From Sphingopyxis sp. MSC1_008 (GTDB lineage: Bacteria > Pseudomonadota > Alphaproteobacteria > Sphingomonadales > Sphingomonadaceae), in assembly GCF_023197165.1 (NCBI RefSeq), contig NZ_JALPRD010000002.1, positions 124,001-188,000 of the forward strand: DNA of 64,000 nucleotides, in the 5' to 3' direction. How positions within the stretch are numbered: position 1 is the first letter of the stretch; the number at the start of each line of letters is the position of its first letter. The position numbers and the translations under genes were made by a program. Positions 7,437-15,755 of this stretch are shown here, in pieces. The notes beneath the pieces were generated by a model. That model was not told the DNA's origin, searched no databases, and worked only from the letters and a program-made list of their open reading frames with translations.

Positions 7437-8102
7437 GTGCTGTCCAAATCTGTGTCCGGCGTGAATGTGGGATCGTCATCCGCGCTGTTGCTCGAATATC
7501 TTCCGATCCTGATTTTTATGGGCGTCGCGCTGGCGCTGTCGCTTTTGTTTGTCTTCCTGCCGATCGCGGTGTCGCGCCTCACCGGAACGCACGCCCCGGC
7601 CAGCGAGAAGCTGTCGGAATATGAATGCGGCTTTCCGGCCTTCGAGACGCCGCGCAAGCCGTTCGACGTCCGTTTCTATCTTGTCGCGATCCTGTTCATC
7701 ATTTTCGATCTCGAGGCCGCTTTCCTCTTCCCTTGGGCCGTCGTCGTGCTCGACCTCGGCTGGGAGGCGTGGGGCGCGATGATGGTCTTTCTGGGCATTT
7801 TGACGATCGGGTTCATTTACGAATGGAAAAAGGGCGCTCGACTGGGATTAGCCATGCGCCGTCCGCCGGCTTTCATCCGCGCGTGCTTCGGTGGTCCGAA
7901 CAGGGCCGGAGTGGCGCTCGCCGGGCTCTGGAAGAGACCACAGCGAGCGCCAAGGGCGAGCGGCGGGAAGGCCGCCGCCCTATTTCAGATCAGGATATGG
8001 CAAACATCGGGTTGCGGCCGGACGATGCCGCGCGTCATCCGGGCGATCGCGCTCTCGTCGACGCGCCCCGCATCGGCAAGTTCGACCCGGAAGCGCCCAT
8101 GA
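7437..8102 (+). CDS. nuoA: NADH-quinone oxidoreductase subunit A-like protein with a shifted 3' end
   Basis: Residues 1-134 are a convincing NuoA, the small three-helix membrane subunit of complex I. They include [29 protein letters not shown] and FIYEWKKGA. NuoA normally ends a few residues after KKGA. Here GAC TGG GAT TAG (Asp-Trp-Asp-stop, 7840-7851) is present but out of frame, because only one base (7839) separates it from the GCT codon. The frame as read runs on to 8102, adding an unrelated Arg-rich tail that overlaps the opposite-strand PTS gene. No nuoB-N follows. The GTG start at 7437 is set by AAAGGAG. This is either a relic or a sequence error in the last codons. Confidence 0.75.
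   Translation: MLSKSVSGVNVGSSSALLLEYLPILIFMGVALALSLLFVFLPIAVSRLTGTHAPASEKLSEYECGFPAFETPRKPFDVRFYLVAILFIIFDLEAAFLFPWAVVVLDLGWEAWGAMMVFLGILTIGFIYEWKKGARLGLAMRRPPAFIRACFGGPNRAGVALAGLWKRPQRAPRASGGKAAALFQIRIWQTSGCGRTMPRVIRAIALSSTRPASASSTRKRP
7913..7977 (-). terminator. Two stem-loops at the end of the nag/PTS operon
   Basis: CGGCGG/CCGCCG around GAAGG (7961-7977) and GGCGCTCGC/GCGAGCGCC (7913-7951) follow the stop of the minus-strand EIIBC gene within 75 bases. Neither has a T tract on the minus strand. They probably terminate the convergent transcripts; no other signal is seen in 7852-7984. Confidence 0.45.
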
Positions 8103-9667
8103 AGCGCGTGGACCGTACGGACATTGGCATCGCCGCCAAGCGCGCCGACAACCTCCGCCGGAAGCCCCGATGCGTCGGCGCTGCCCGCAATAACAGGGGT
8201 GAGCGTTGCCGCCGCCGCAGCGCCGCTCCACGCCAGCGCACCACGGATTTCCTCGGCGACCAAGTCGGCGATCGGCCCGAGCACGACCTGCGCGGCCTTC
8301 TCCGACGGGCGGATGATACCGCGCGCGCCGAGTGCGGTGAGCGCGTCGTCGTCGATCGCCTGCTGGTCGGCGACGATCAGGCGCAGACGCGTGGTGCAAG
8401 CATCGACGCTGACCAGATTGGCTGCGCCGCCAAGCGCCGCGACAAAAGCTTCGCCGCGCGCCCCGCCCGCCGATGCGGTGGCGGTTTCGGCGACCACGCC
8501 CTTTTCGCGCCCCGGCGTCGCGAGGTCGAAACGGCGGATGAAGAAACGAAACAGGCCGTAATAGAGCGCGGCATACGCCGCCCCCACGGGCAGCAGCATC
8601 CACGGCCGCGTCGCGAGGCTGAAATTCAGCACATAGTCGAACAGCCCGGCCGAAAAGCCGAAACCGAGCTTGACGTCGAGCGCGTTCATCAGCGCCATCG
8701 AGAGGCCCGTCAGCAGCGCGTGGATCGCATAAAGCAACGGCGCGACGAACATGAAAGTGAACTCGATCGGTTCGGTCACCCCGGTGAGAAAGCTGGTGAA
8801 GGCGAGGCTGAAAAGCATGCCACCGACCGCCTTGCGCCGTTCGGGCCGCGCCTCGTGATACATGGCGAGGCACGCGGCGGGCAGGCCGAACATCATCACC
8901 GGGAAAAAGCCCGACATGAACGCGCCCGCATTGGGGTCGCCCGCGAAGAAGCGGCGAAGATCGCCCGTCGCGCCCCCGAAATCGCCGACGAGGAACCACG
9001 CGGCGTTGTTGATGATGTGGTGAAGCCCGGTGACAATCAGCAGCCGGTTGAGCGCGCCATAGACGAAGAGACCGGCGCTGCCGCTCTCGACCACCGTGCG
9101 GCTCGCGCTATCGATCGCGCCGCTGATATGCGCATAGCCATAGCCGATGACGGCGGCGAGCAGCAGCCCCGCGACCCCGCTGGCGATCGGGACAAAGCGC
9201 CGGCCGCCGAAGAAGGCGAGATATTCGGGGAGCGCGATCGTCGCGAAACGGTTGTAGAAATTGCCGCCGATGAGGCCGGACAATATTCCTATGGGTACTT
9301 CGAGCTTGTCGATCTGCGTGAGCGCCCAATTCTTCGCGGCCAGCGCCGCCGCTGCCTCGGGCAAACCCGCGCCAATATCGAGCGGTGCGGTGAGGAAGGT
9401 CTGCGCGCCGGTCGTGGTGACGAGGTAGCAGACGACTCCCGCCAGCGCCGCTGCGCCATTGCCGTCGCGTGCGAAGCCGACCGCGACACCGATCGCGAAA
9501 AGGATGCCAAGATTCTCGAAGATTGCGGCGCCCGCCGCAGAGATGAAGGCGATATCGAGCAGGTCGGGCTGCCCGATACGCAGCAGCAGGCCCGCGATCG
9601 GCAGCACCGCGATCGGCAGCATCAGCGCGCGGCCGAGCGGCTGGAGCGTTTCGAGAATTTTCCTCAT
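7985..9667 (-). CDS. nagE: PTS N-acetylglucosamine transporter, EIIC-EIIB with an extra degenerate EIIB
   Basis: This inner-membrane permease imports and phosphorylates GlcNAc to GlcNAc-6-P. Residues 1-380 are EIIC, with the substrate-site motifs GLHHIINN (about 215-222) and GVTEPIEF (about 296-303). Residues 405-475 are EIIB, with phospho-acceptor C424 in DACTTRLRL. Residues 504-560 repeat the EIIB pattern ([20 protein letters not shown], then TRGIVRP), but Leu522 stands where the cysteine should be. The ATG at 9667 overlaps the stop of the EI gene (ATGA) and gives the typical [18 protein letters not shown] start; the frame extends 19 codons upstream without support. It is last in the operon nagB-nagA-ptsI-nagE. 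EIIA is supplied by the fused EI protein. Confidence 0.92.
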   Translation of the reverse strand: MRKILETLQPLGRALMLPIAVLPIAGLLLRIGQPDLLDIAFISAAGAAIFENLGILFAIGVAVGFARDGNGAAALAGVVCYLVTTTGAQTFLTAPLDIGAGLPEAAAALAAKNWALTQIDKLEVPIGILSGLIGGNFYNRFATIALPEYLAFFGGRRFVPIASGVAGLLLAAVIGYGYAHISGAIDSASRTVVESGSAGLFVYGALNRLLIVTGLHHIINNAAWFLVGDFGGATGDLRRFFAGDPNAGAFMSGFFPVMMFGLPAACLAMYHEARPERRKAVGGMLFSLAFTSFLTGVTEPIEFTFMFVAPLLYAIHALLTGLSMALMNALDVKLGFGFSAGLFDYVLNFSLATRPWMLLPVGAAYAALYYGLFRFFIRRFDLATPGREKGVVAETATASAGGARGEAFVAALGGAANLVSVDACTTRLRLIVADQQAIDDDALTALGARGIIRPSEKAAQVVLGPIADLVAEEIRGALAWSGAAAAATLTPVIAGSADASGLPAEVVGALGGDANVRTVHALHGRFRVELADAGRVDESAIARMTRGIVRPQPDVCHILI

Positions 9668-12153
9668 CGCCGTGTCTCCTCGAATACGCGGGCGAGCGCG
9701 CGAACCTCGGCCGCCGACTTGCATTGCAGCGCGAGCTCGGCATGCGCGCGCGCTTCGATCAGGGTCAGTCCGCGCACGATCTGCTTCGCCTCGGCGACAA
9801 AGCCGGGGACCGCGGACAGTTCAGTCGCGCCGAGCCCGACGAGGATCGGCAGCGCCGCGGGATCGGAGGCGAGCCCGCCGCACACGCCGACCCAGCGCCC
9901 GCGTGCGGTGGCGAGGCGGCAGGTTTCGCCGATCATGCGCAGCACCGCGGGATGCATCGCGTCGACTCCCGCGGCGACCGCGGGATTTCCTCGGTCCATC
10001 GCGAGCACATATTGGGTGAGGTCGTTGGTGCCGATCGACAGGAAATCGGCCTCGGCGGCGAGCAGGTCGGCGGTCATCGCCGCGGCGGGGGTTTCGACCA
10101 TTACCCCGACCTCGACCGGCGCCGCGATGCCCATTTCGCCGCGGAGTCGCTCGACTAGGGCACGGACGTGCCGCAGCTCGTCGATGCTCGCGACCATCGG
10201 GATCATGATCTTGCACTGGCCGACGGGCTGGACGCGCAGGATCGCGCGAAGCTGCGTTTCGAGCAGGTCAGGCCGGGCAAGCGCGACGCGGATGCCGCGC
10301 TGGCCGAGTGCAGGGTTTTCCTCGTGCGCGATTGGGATATAGGCGGCGGGCTTGTCGCCGCCGATGTCGAGCAGGCGGATGATAACCGGCTTGCCCGCAA
10401 GCGCGTTGGCGATGCCCTGATAGGCGGCGTGCTGCTCATCCTCCGACGGCGCGGTCTCGCGGTCGAGGAAAAGGAACTCGCTGCGGACGAGTCCCGACCC
10501 CTCGGCGCCCTGTGCGGCGGCGAGCACGGCGTCTTCGACCGTGCCGATATTGGCGAAGATTTCGATGCGCGTGCCGTCGGCGGTCTGGCAGGCGTCCCTC
10601 GCCCCGGCCCTTGCGGCTTCGCGCCGCGCGTCGCGCTTGGCAAGGCGCGCTGCGAAGGCTTCGCTATCGGCGGGCAAGGGGGCGACCGTGACATGCCCCA
10701 TCTCGGCGTCGAGCAACAGCGGCGCACTGTCGGCAACCGCATCGAGCGCATCGCCCATTGCGACGAGCGCGGGAAGGCCCATGCCCGCGCAAAGGATTGC
10801 GACATGCGATGTCGGCCCGCCGCGCGCGAGACAGATGCCGGCGGGTTTGGCGCTTGCGAGTGCGACTAGCTGCGATGGCAAGAGGTCGTCGGCGACGACA
10901 ATCGCGCCTGCGGGAACGGATTCGGCATCGGCCGGGGTGCCGGTCAGCGTCGACAGCAATTGGCGGTCGATATCGATCAGGTCGTCGATGCGTTCGATCA
11001 GATGCGCATTGCCCGTCGCGCGAATGGCATCGACTTGATCGTGAATCGCGCCGCGCCACGCGAAGCCTGCGCTGCGTCCCTCGGCGATGCGCTTCTCCGC
11101 GCCCGCAAGCAGTTCGGGGTCGTCGATCAGCGCCAGATGCGCCTGCATGACCGCCGCGACGCTGCCATCCGCGCTGTCGGCACGCGCCGCGATCCGGCCG
11201 CGAACGTCGCACCGCGCCGCAAGCAGCGCGGCGCGTTCCTCGACCGGACCCGAGCCATCGCGCGAGACCGCAATCTCGGCCTGCCGCAACCGCGCCGCCG
11301 GCCCCATCGCGAGCCCGGGAGAGGCAATGACGCCCCCGATCTGTCCCGCGCGCAGAACCTGCTCGTTGATTGGCAGGATCGATGTCGCTGCGGGCGCGCC
11401 TTCACCCATGTCGGTCGCGAGCAGCGCCACGATGGCCGCAAGCGCCGCCTCGGCATCGTCGCCGCGCGTCTGCACGACGACGTCATCACCAAAGCTTGTA
11501 CCGAGCGCGAGCAGCGCCACGGTGCTGCGCGCATCGCCGCGCTTGTCGCCGTTCAGCAGATGCACGTCGGCTTCGAACCTCCGTGCCGTCTCACCGATCC
11601 GCGCGGCGGGGCGCGCGTGGATGCCGTGCGGCAGCGACAGCGTTACCGCCTGTTCGACGACCGTGCCGTCGTCCGACCGGCGGCGCGCCTCAGCCTGTAC
11701 AGGGACCAGTGTCATCAACGCTTCGCACGCGCCGATCGCGCAATCGACGGTGCGGCGGCTGATCGCAAAAGCCTCGGCATTGGTGACGATCACCGGGGTA
11801 ATCAGGCTCGTCGCCGCGAGCGCGACCGCATCGAGGTCGAAGCGGATCAGCGGGTCGCCGCGCGATACCTTGTCGCCGATCACGACGAGCGGGGTGAAAC
11901 CTTCGCCCTTCAGCATCACCGTATCGAGCCCGATATGGATCAGCACCTCGGCGCCCTCGGCGCTGCGCAGCGAAATCGCATGGCCCGCGTCGTGGAGCGT
12001 CACCACCTCGCCGTCGAACGGCGCGACGACGGTATCGCCGAGCGGCTGGATCGCCACGCCGTCGCCCATCATGCGCTGGGCAAAGACGGGGTCGGGAACG
12101 CTGTCCAGCGTCGTCGCCCATCCTCTGAGCGGAGAGGTGATGATCAAGCTCAT
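9664..12153 (-). CDS. nagF: Multiphosphoryl transfer protein EIIA-HPr-Enzyme I
   Basis: This cytosolic fusion carries phosphate from PEP to the GlcNAc permease. The order is EIIA of the glucose type (1-150, phospho-His H73 in EVLIHIGLD), HPr (about 168-250, H179 in GIHARPAA) and Enzyme I (about 273-829, H450 in GGPTSHVAI). The PEP-binding region includes RLLDIGGDKP, GTNDLTQYVLAMDR and a catalytic-type Cys in GVCGGLASDP. Its 829 residues match such fusions. I chose the ATG at 12153 because GGGGA lies 8 bases upstream; a TTG five codons earlier is less likely. It begins 50 bases past the nagA stop and overlaps nagE by ATGA. The Enzyme I His motif reads GGPTSH where GGRTSH is usual. Confidence 0.92.
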   Translation of the reverse strand: MSLIITSPLRGWATTLDSVPDPVFAQRMMGDGVAIQPLGDTVVAPFDGEVVTLHDAGHAISLRSAEGAEVLIHIGLDTVMLKGEGFTPLVVIGDKVSRGDPLIRFDLDAVALAATSLITPVIVTNAEAFAISRRTVDCAIGACEALMTLVPVQAEARRRSDDGTVVEQAVTLSLPHGIHARPAARIGETARRFEADVHLLNGDKRGDARSTVALLALGTSFGDDVVVQTRGDDAEAALAAIVALLATDMGEGAPAATSILPINEQVLRAGQIGGVIASPGLAMGPAARLRQAEIAVSRDGSGPVEERAALLAARCDVRGRIAARADSADGSVAAVMQAHLALIDDPELLAGAEKRIAEGRSAGFAWRGAIHDQVDAIRATGNAHLIERIDDLIDIDRQLLSTLTGTPADAESVPAGAIVVADDLLPSQLVALASAKPAGICLARGGPTSHVAILCAGMGLPALVAMGDALDAVADSAPLLLDAEMGHVTVAPLPADSEAFAARLAKRDARREAARAGARDACQTADGTRIEIFANIGTVEDAVLAAAQGAEGSGLVRSEFLFLDRETAPSEDEQHAAYQGIANALAGKPVIIRLLDIGGDKPAAYIPIAHEENPALGQRGIRVALARPDLLETQLRAILRVQPVGQCKIMIPMVASIDELRHVRALVERLRGEMGIAAPVEVGVMVETPAAAMTADLLAAEADFLSIGTNDLTQYVLAMDRGNPAVAAGVDAMHPAVLRMIGETCRLATARGRWVGVCGGLASDPAALPILVGLGATELSAVPGFVAEAKQIVRGLTLIEARAHAELALQCKSAAEVRALARVFEETRR

Positions 12154-12202
12154 CGATTTAATCCCCAAAACTTCCGCCGCTTATTGTCATGCGGCTTGTT
12201 TA

Positions 12203-13369
12203 TCATTGTGCGGCGTGGACAAGGTCCGATGTGGTGTCTGGAACAACGCGCCCGGCGATCCATGTTGCGCGCGGCGCGAGTTCGGCACTCAGCCATACCC
12301 AATCGGCGCGCTGCCCCGGCGCGATTGTGCCGATGCTGTCTTGGAGCGACAGGAAAGCGGCAGGCGTCGCACTCGCCATTGTCGACACCTCGGGGACGGA
12401 AAGGCCCGTAACCTCCACCGTCTTGCGCAGCGCCGACGCCATGTCGAGGTGCGTGCCCGCGAGCGTGCCGTCCTCGAAAATGCAGACGCCGTCCTTCACC
12501 GCGATGCGTTTGCCCTGCAGCGTGAATTCGCTGACATCGGTGCCGACGCTCGGCATCGCATCGGTGACGAGCATGATGCGATCCGTGCCCTTTGCATGGA
12601 CCGCCAGTCGCACGACCGCGGGGTGCAGATGAACGTCATCGACGATCAGCCCGCAATAAGTATCCGAATCGAACGCCGCGCCGACCGCACCCGGATTGCG
12701 GTGGTGCAGCGGCGACATCGCGTTGAAAAAATGGGTGAAGCCAGAGAGCCCCGCGCCGATCGCGCGCTGCGCTTCGTCATAGGTCGCATCGCTGTGTCCT
12801 GCGCTGACGATCACCCCGTGGCGGACGAGCGTGCGGATGTCGTCCTCGTCGCAGAGTTCGGGCGCCAGCGTCAGCATCACGCGCCCGCGATGCGGCGCGG
12901 TGAGCGTCGCGAGGATGGCGTCGTCGAGGCGGCGAATCCGATGCGCCTCGTGGATGCCGCGTTTCACCTCGTTGATAAACGGGCCTTCGATATGGATGCC
13001 GACGACGCCCGGCACGCCTTGCTCGATTGCGGCATCGACCGCGGCGAGTGCGGCGGCGATCTGCGCCGGCGTGTCGCTGATCAGCGTCGGAAGGAACGCG
13101 GTGGTGCCATAGCGCGCATGCGCGGCGCCGATCGCCGCGATCGCCTCGACATCGACCTGGTCGTTGAACAACACCCCGCCGCCGCCGTTGACCTGCGTGT
13201 CGACGAAGCCGGGGAGCAGCCAGCCGCCGTCCAGATCAAGCTCCCAGTCTGCAGGCGTGTCGGCGACGGGTGTGACGGCAGTGACGGTGCCGTCGGCGAC
13301 GGCGATGTCCACCGCGCCGACGGCACCGCCCGGCAGTGCGACCCGGCCGTTATGGAAACGAAAGATCAT
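12203..13369 (-). CDS. nagA: N-acetylglucosamine-6-phosphate deacetylase
   Basis: This cytosolic TIM-barrel amidohydrolase removes acetate from GlcNAc-6-P to give GlcN-6-P. Its 388 residues are the standard length. Visible motifs are the N-terminal LLPGFVDTQVNGGGG, the metal-site HIEGPF (E128), AGHSDATYDEA, THFFNAMSPLHHR and the catalytic aspartate region LVTDAMPSVGT. The ATG at 13369 overlaps the stop of nagB (ATGA), so the two are translationally coupled. With PTS uptake delivering GlcNAc-6-P directly, this is the first cytosolic step and no GlcNAc kinase is required. Confidence 0.95.
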   Translation of the reverse strand: MIFRFHNGRVALPGGAVGAVDIAVADGTVTAVTPVADTPADWELDLDGGWLLPGFVDTQVNGGGGVLFNDQVDVEAIAAIGAAHARYGTTAFLPTLISDTPAQIAAALAAVDAAIEQGVPGVVGIHIEGPFINEVKRGIHEAHRIRRLDDAILATLTAPHRGRVMLTLAPELCDEDDIRTLVRHGVIVSAGHSDATYDEAQRAIGAGLSGFTHFFNAMSPLHHRNPGAVGAAFDSDTYCGLIVDDVHLHPAVVRLAVHAKGTDRIMLVTDAMPSVGTDVSEFTLQGKRIAVKDGVCIFEDGTLAGTHLDMASALRKTVEVTGLSVPEVSTMASATPAAFLSLQDSIGTIAPGQRADWVWLSAELAPRATWIAGRVVPDTTSDLVHAAQ

Positions 13370-14403
13370 AAAGTCTCGGTAACCTTGTTGAGATGCGGAG
13401 GCGAGTCGGGGTTGTGGCCCCGTGCCAGCGCCAGCGCGCTCGCCATGCGGTAAAAGCTCTGGATCAACAGGATCGGCTCGATCGCCGGATGCGCCGCGAT
13501 GGCGGGCAAGTCGCCGCCCGCGGGGTCGGCGAGCAAGACGGTGGCGCCGCGCCCGCGGAACTCGTCGGCGACCGCGCGAACACCGGCGGCGGCGCGGTCG
13601 GTGCCGCCCAGCGCGAGGACATGAAAGGCCGCGCCGACGATCGCCATCGGGCCGTGGCGCACCTCGGCGGCGCTGAAGCTTTCGGCATGGAGCCCCGAGG
13701 TTTCCTTGAACTTAAGCGCCGCCTCCTGCGCCACGCCAAGACCGTAGCCGCGCCCGAGAACGAACAGGTTGGTGGCACCCTGGAAGGCGCCGACCGCAGG
13801 CGACCAGTCGAGCGCGAACGCCTCTGCAAGCTGGTCAGGCAGGGCGGTCAGCGCGTTTTCAAGCGCCGCGTCCTCCGACCAGGCTGCGACAAGCGCCGCG
13901 ATCGCGGCGAGCGAGGCGATATAGGATTTGGTCGCCGCCACCGAACGTTCGACCCCGGCGGACAGCGGGATCACGACATCGGCGAGCGATGCGAGCGGCG
14001 AGCCTTCGGCATTGACCAGCGCGACGACAAAGGCCCCGGCATCGCGCTGCTGTTCGACCGCGGCGAGCAGGTCGGGGCTTTTCCCCGACTGCGAAATCGC
14101 AAGGCACAACCGGTTTCCGGTGACCGCCGGGGCGTCATAAAGCGACGCGATCGACAGCGCCGCCGATGCGGTCGGCGTCCCCGTCATCGTCTCGATCAGA
14201 TATTTGGCATAGGTCGCCGCATGATCGGACGATCCGCGCGCGCAGGTCACGACCGCGGCGGGAGGCGACGTGCGCAGGCGCCGGGCGATCGCGGCGAACG
14301 CGTCGCGATTCGCGGCGAGCATAGCCCCGACCGCGGCCGCCGCTTCACCAGCCTCCTGCTCCATCAGCGTCTGTCGTCCGTCGATTGCGGCGTTCGGCGT
14401 CAT
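13366..14403 (-). CDS. nagB-II: Glucosamine-6-phosphate deaminase, NagB-II (double SIS domain)
   Basis: This cytosolic protein of 345 residues has two sugar-isomerase domains and no glutaminase domain. It should convert GlcN-6-P to fructose-6-P and ammonia, replacing classical NagB, which is absent here. Supporting motifs are CARGSSDHAA (about 54-63), SQSGKSPDLL, the QEAALKFKETSGLHAES segment and the C-terminal PPHLNKVTETL. The last distinguishes deaminases of this type from GlmS, which ends in KSVTVE. It is the first gene of the minus-strand nag operon. Its ATG at 14403 is followed upstream by a short region with two ATTGGT elements. An aminotransferase-like or isomerase activity cannot be excluded by sequence alone. 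Confidence 0.9.
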   Translation of the reverse strand: MTPNAAIDGRQTLMEQEAGEAAAAVGAMLAANRDAFAAIARRLRTSPPAAVVTCARGSSDHAATYAKYLIETMTGTPTASAALSIASLYDAPAVTGNRLCLAISQSGKSPDLLAAVEQQRDAGAFVVALVNAEGSPLASLADVVIPLSAGVERSVAATKSYIASLAAIAALVAAWSEDAALENALTALPDQLAEAFALDWSPAVGAFQGATNLFVLGRGYGLGVAQEAALKFKETSGLHAESFSAAEVRHGPMAIVGAAFHVLALGGTDRAAAGVRAVADEFRGRGATVLLADPAGGDLPAIAAHPAIEPILLIQSFYRMASALALARGHNPDSPPHLNKVTETL

Positions 14404-14445
14404 ATGATCGTGTCTCCGGATCGGCGGCTTATGGCCACGCGATGC

Positions 14446-14480
14446 ATTGGTACTATATAGGTTATATTGGTCTCATCAAG
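14446..14480. promoter_or_regulatory. Two ATTGGT elements upstream of the nag operon
   Basis: ATTGGTACTATATAG (14446-14460) and ATTGGTCTCATCAAG (14466-14480) lie exactly 20 bases apart, between the nagB-II start and the 3' end of nagX. Similar ATTGGT(A/C)(C/T) elements occur before the TonB receptor and the GntR regulator. They resemble half-sites of the TGGTCTAGACCA-type operators bound by GntR/HutC GlcNAc regulators such as DasR and NagR. Confidence 0.4.
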
Positions 14481-14497
14481 ATGTATGTTCGCGGCGA

Positions 14498-15580
14498 TCA
14501 GATTTTGATGATCCAGCCCTTGCGGCGCAGCCATTCCATCGCGCCCCAGATCAGCAGCATATAGATGAGGATGGGCAACAACGAGGCGACCGGATCGCCC
14601 AGCGTGTCGCGCAAGGCGCGGAACGGCAGCAATAGCAGGTCCCACGTCACCACGCCGGCCGTGACCTGGTGCAGCGTATAGGCGGCGATGGCGTTGGCCC
14701 CGAACGCCAGCATCGCCGTCGCTGCGATTCCCTGCGTGCGTCCTTCGCGGTCGAGCAAATGGTGCAGTAGCGCGAGCGCGAGGATCGTAATCCCGCTGGT
14801 GACGAGGACGAAACTGCTCGACCAGATGTCCTTGACGATCGGAAAGGCGAGGCTCCAAGCGCCCCCGGCAACCAGCATCGCGGCACCGATCATCGCGAGC
14901 TGCCGCCCCGCCGGACCCCTGCGGCGGATCAGCATTTCGCCGACCGCGACGCCGATCAACCCTTGAGCGATCGCGGGTAGCGTGCCCAATATTCCTTCGG
15001 GATCATAGCCCTCGGCCCCCTTCACATAGAGGTGATTGCCGAGGAAGAGCCGGTCGACCGACGCAATGAAATTATGCCCGCGCACCCATATGTCGGTCGC
15101 AACGCCATCGAGCGAGGGAAGCAGCGCCAGCGGCCAGTAAAGCGCGAGAATTGCCGCGGCGATCATCATCCGCGCGCGCGGGCCGGCGAGCAGGAACAGC
15201 AGCGCGCAGGCGCAATAGACCAGCCCGATTCGCTGCAGCACCCCGAACAGGCGCCAGTCGCCCGAGGCGAAGCTGGTGAACCAATAGAGATTGCTGAGAA
15301 TGAAGCCCAACAGGAGCAGGCGGCCGGTGCGGCCTAAAATATGGCCGCGCTGCGCCGAATCGAGCTTCGCCTCGCGCATCGAAAAGGGGATGGCGATCCC
15401 GACCATCGTCAAAAAGCCCGGAAAAACGAGGTCCGCGAGCGTGAGGCCATCCCAGCTGACGTGCAGCAGGAACGGAGCGACGTCGGCCTCCGCCCCATAT
15501 TTCATCGCCGCCGCGGAGTTCACCAATATCATTCCTGCGACGGTCAGCCCGCGCAACACATCGAGTGAAATCAATCGCAT
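14498..15580 (-). CDS. nagX: NagX / DUF5009-type acyltransferase-like membrane protein
   Basis: This polytopic inner-membrane protein of 360 residues is related to heparan-alpha-glucosaminide N-acetyltransferase. The N-terminus RLISLDVLRGLTVAGMILVN is the family signature, followed by about ten helices and the conserved LVFPGFLTMVGIAIPFSM. In other proteobacteria such genes (called nagX) accompany GlcNAc transport genes. The role is unproven; acetylation or transport of amino sugars has been suggested. I chose the ATG at 15580 because GGGAGG sits 8 bases upstream; the frame is open 22 codons further. It is divergent from the TonB receptor and upstream of the nagB-II promoter region. Confidence 0.85.
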   Translation of the reverse strand: MRLISLDVLRGLTVAGMILVNSAAAMKYGAEADVAPFLLHVSWDGLTLADLVFPGFLTMVGIAIPFSMREAKLDSAQRGHILGRTGRLLLLGFILSNLYWFTSFASGDWRLFGVLQRIGLVYCACALLFLLAGPRARMMIAAAILALYWPLALLPSLDGVATDIWVRGHNFIASVDRLFLGNHLYVKGAEGYDPEGILGTLPAIAQGLIGVAVGEMLIRRRGPAGRQLAMIGAAMLVAGGAWSLAFPIVKDIWSSSFVLVTSGITILALALLHHLLDREGRTQGIAATAMLAFGANAIAAYTLHQVTAGVVTWDLLLLPFRALRDTLGDPVASLLPILIYMLLIWGAMEWLRRKGWIIKI

Positions 15581-15672
15581 GGCTTTTGCCTCCCCGGTCG
15601 CCGTCGCCCCCTCAGGCAACATCTTTGCACCGCCATAAATTTGCAATGGACAGCGTGCTGGATTTGTAGTCT

Positions 15673-15710
15673 ATTGGTAATAGTCCAAGGACGCAATTGG
15701 TCTTATAGAG
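15673..15710. promoter_or_regulatory. Candidate NagR/NagQ-type operators before the chitooligosaccharide receptor
   Basis: TTGGTAATAGTCCAA (15674-15688) is an inverted repeat (TTGG/CCAA). ATTGGTCTTATAGAG (15696-15710) is a second element 23 bases from the first ATTGGT (15673). Both lie between divergent nagX and the receptor, 45-85 bases before the receptor start, and match the elements before nagB-II and nagR. Confidence 0.45.
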
Positions 15711-15755
15711 ATTGTGGGAAGGCAATCTGACCGGTCGGGATGGGGGAAAATAAAA

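Noticed and set aside
7625..10342. Plus-strand open frame of 905 codons opposite the PTS genes
   Set aside because: Its product is Arg/Ala-rich without domains, and the opposite strand encodes clear EIIBC and EI proteins. It is a high-GC antisense shadow that merely continues from the nuoA region.
11087..13453. Plus-strand open frame of 788 codons opposite the EI and nagA genes
   Set aside because: Composition is dominated by Ser/Arg/Ala with no motif, and it covers two well-supported genes on the other strand.
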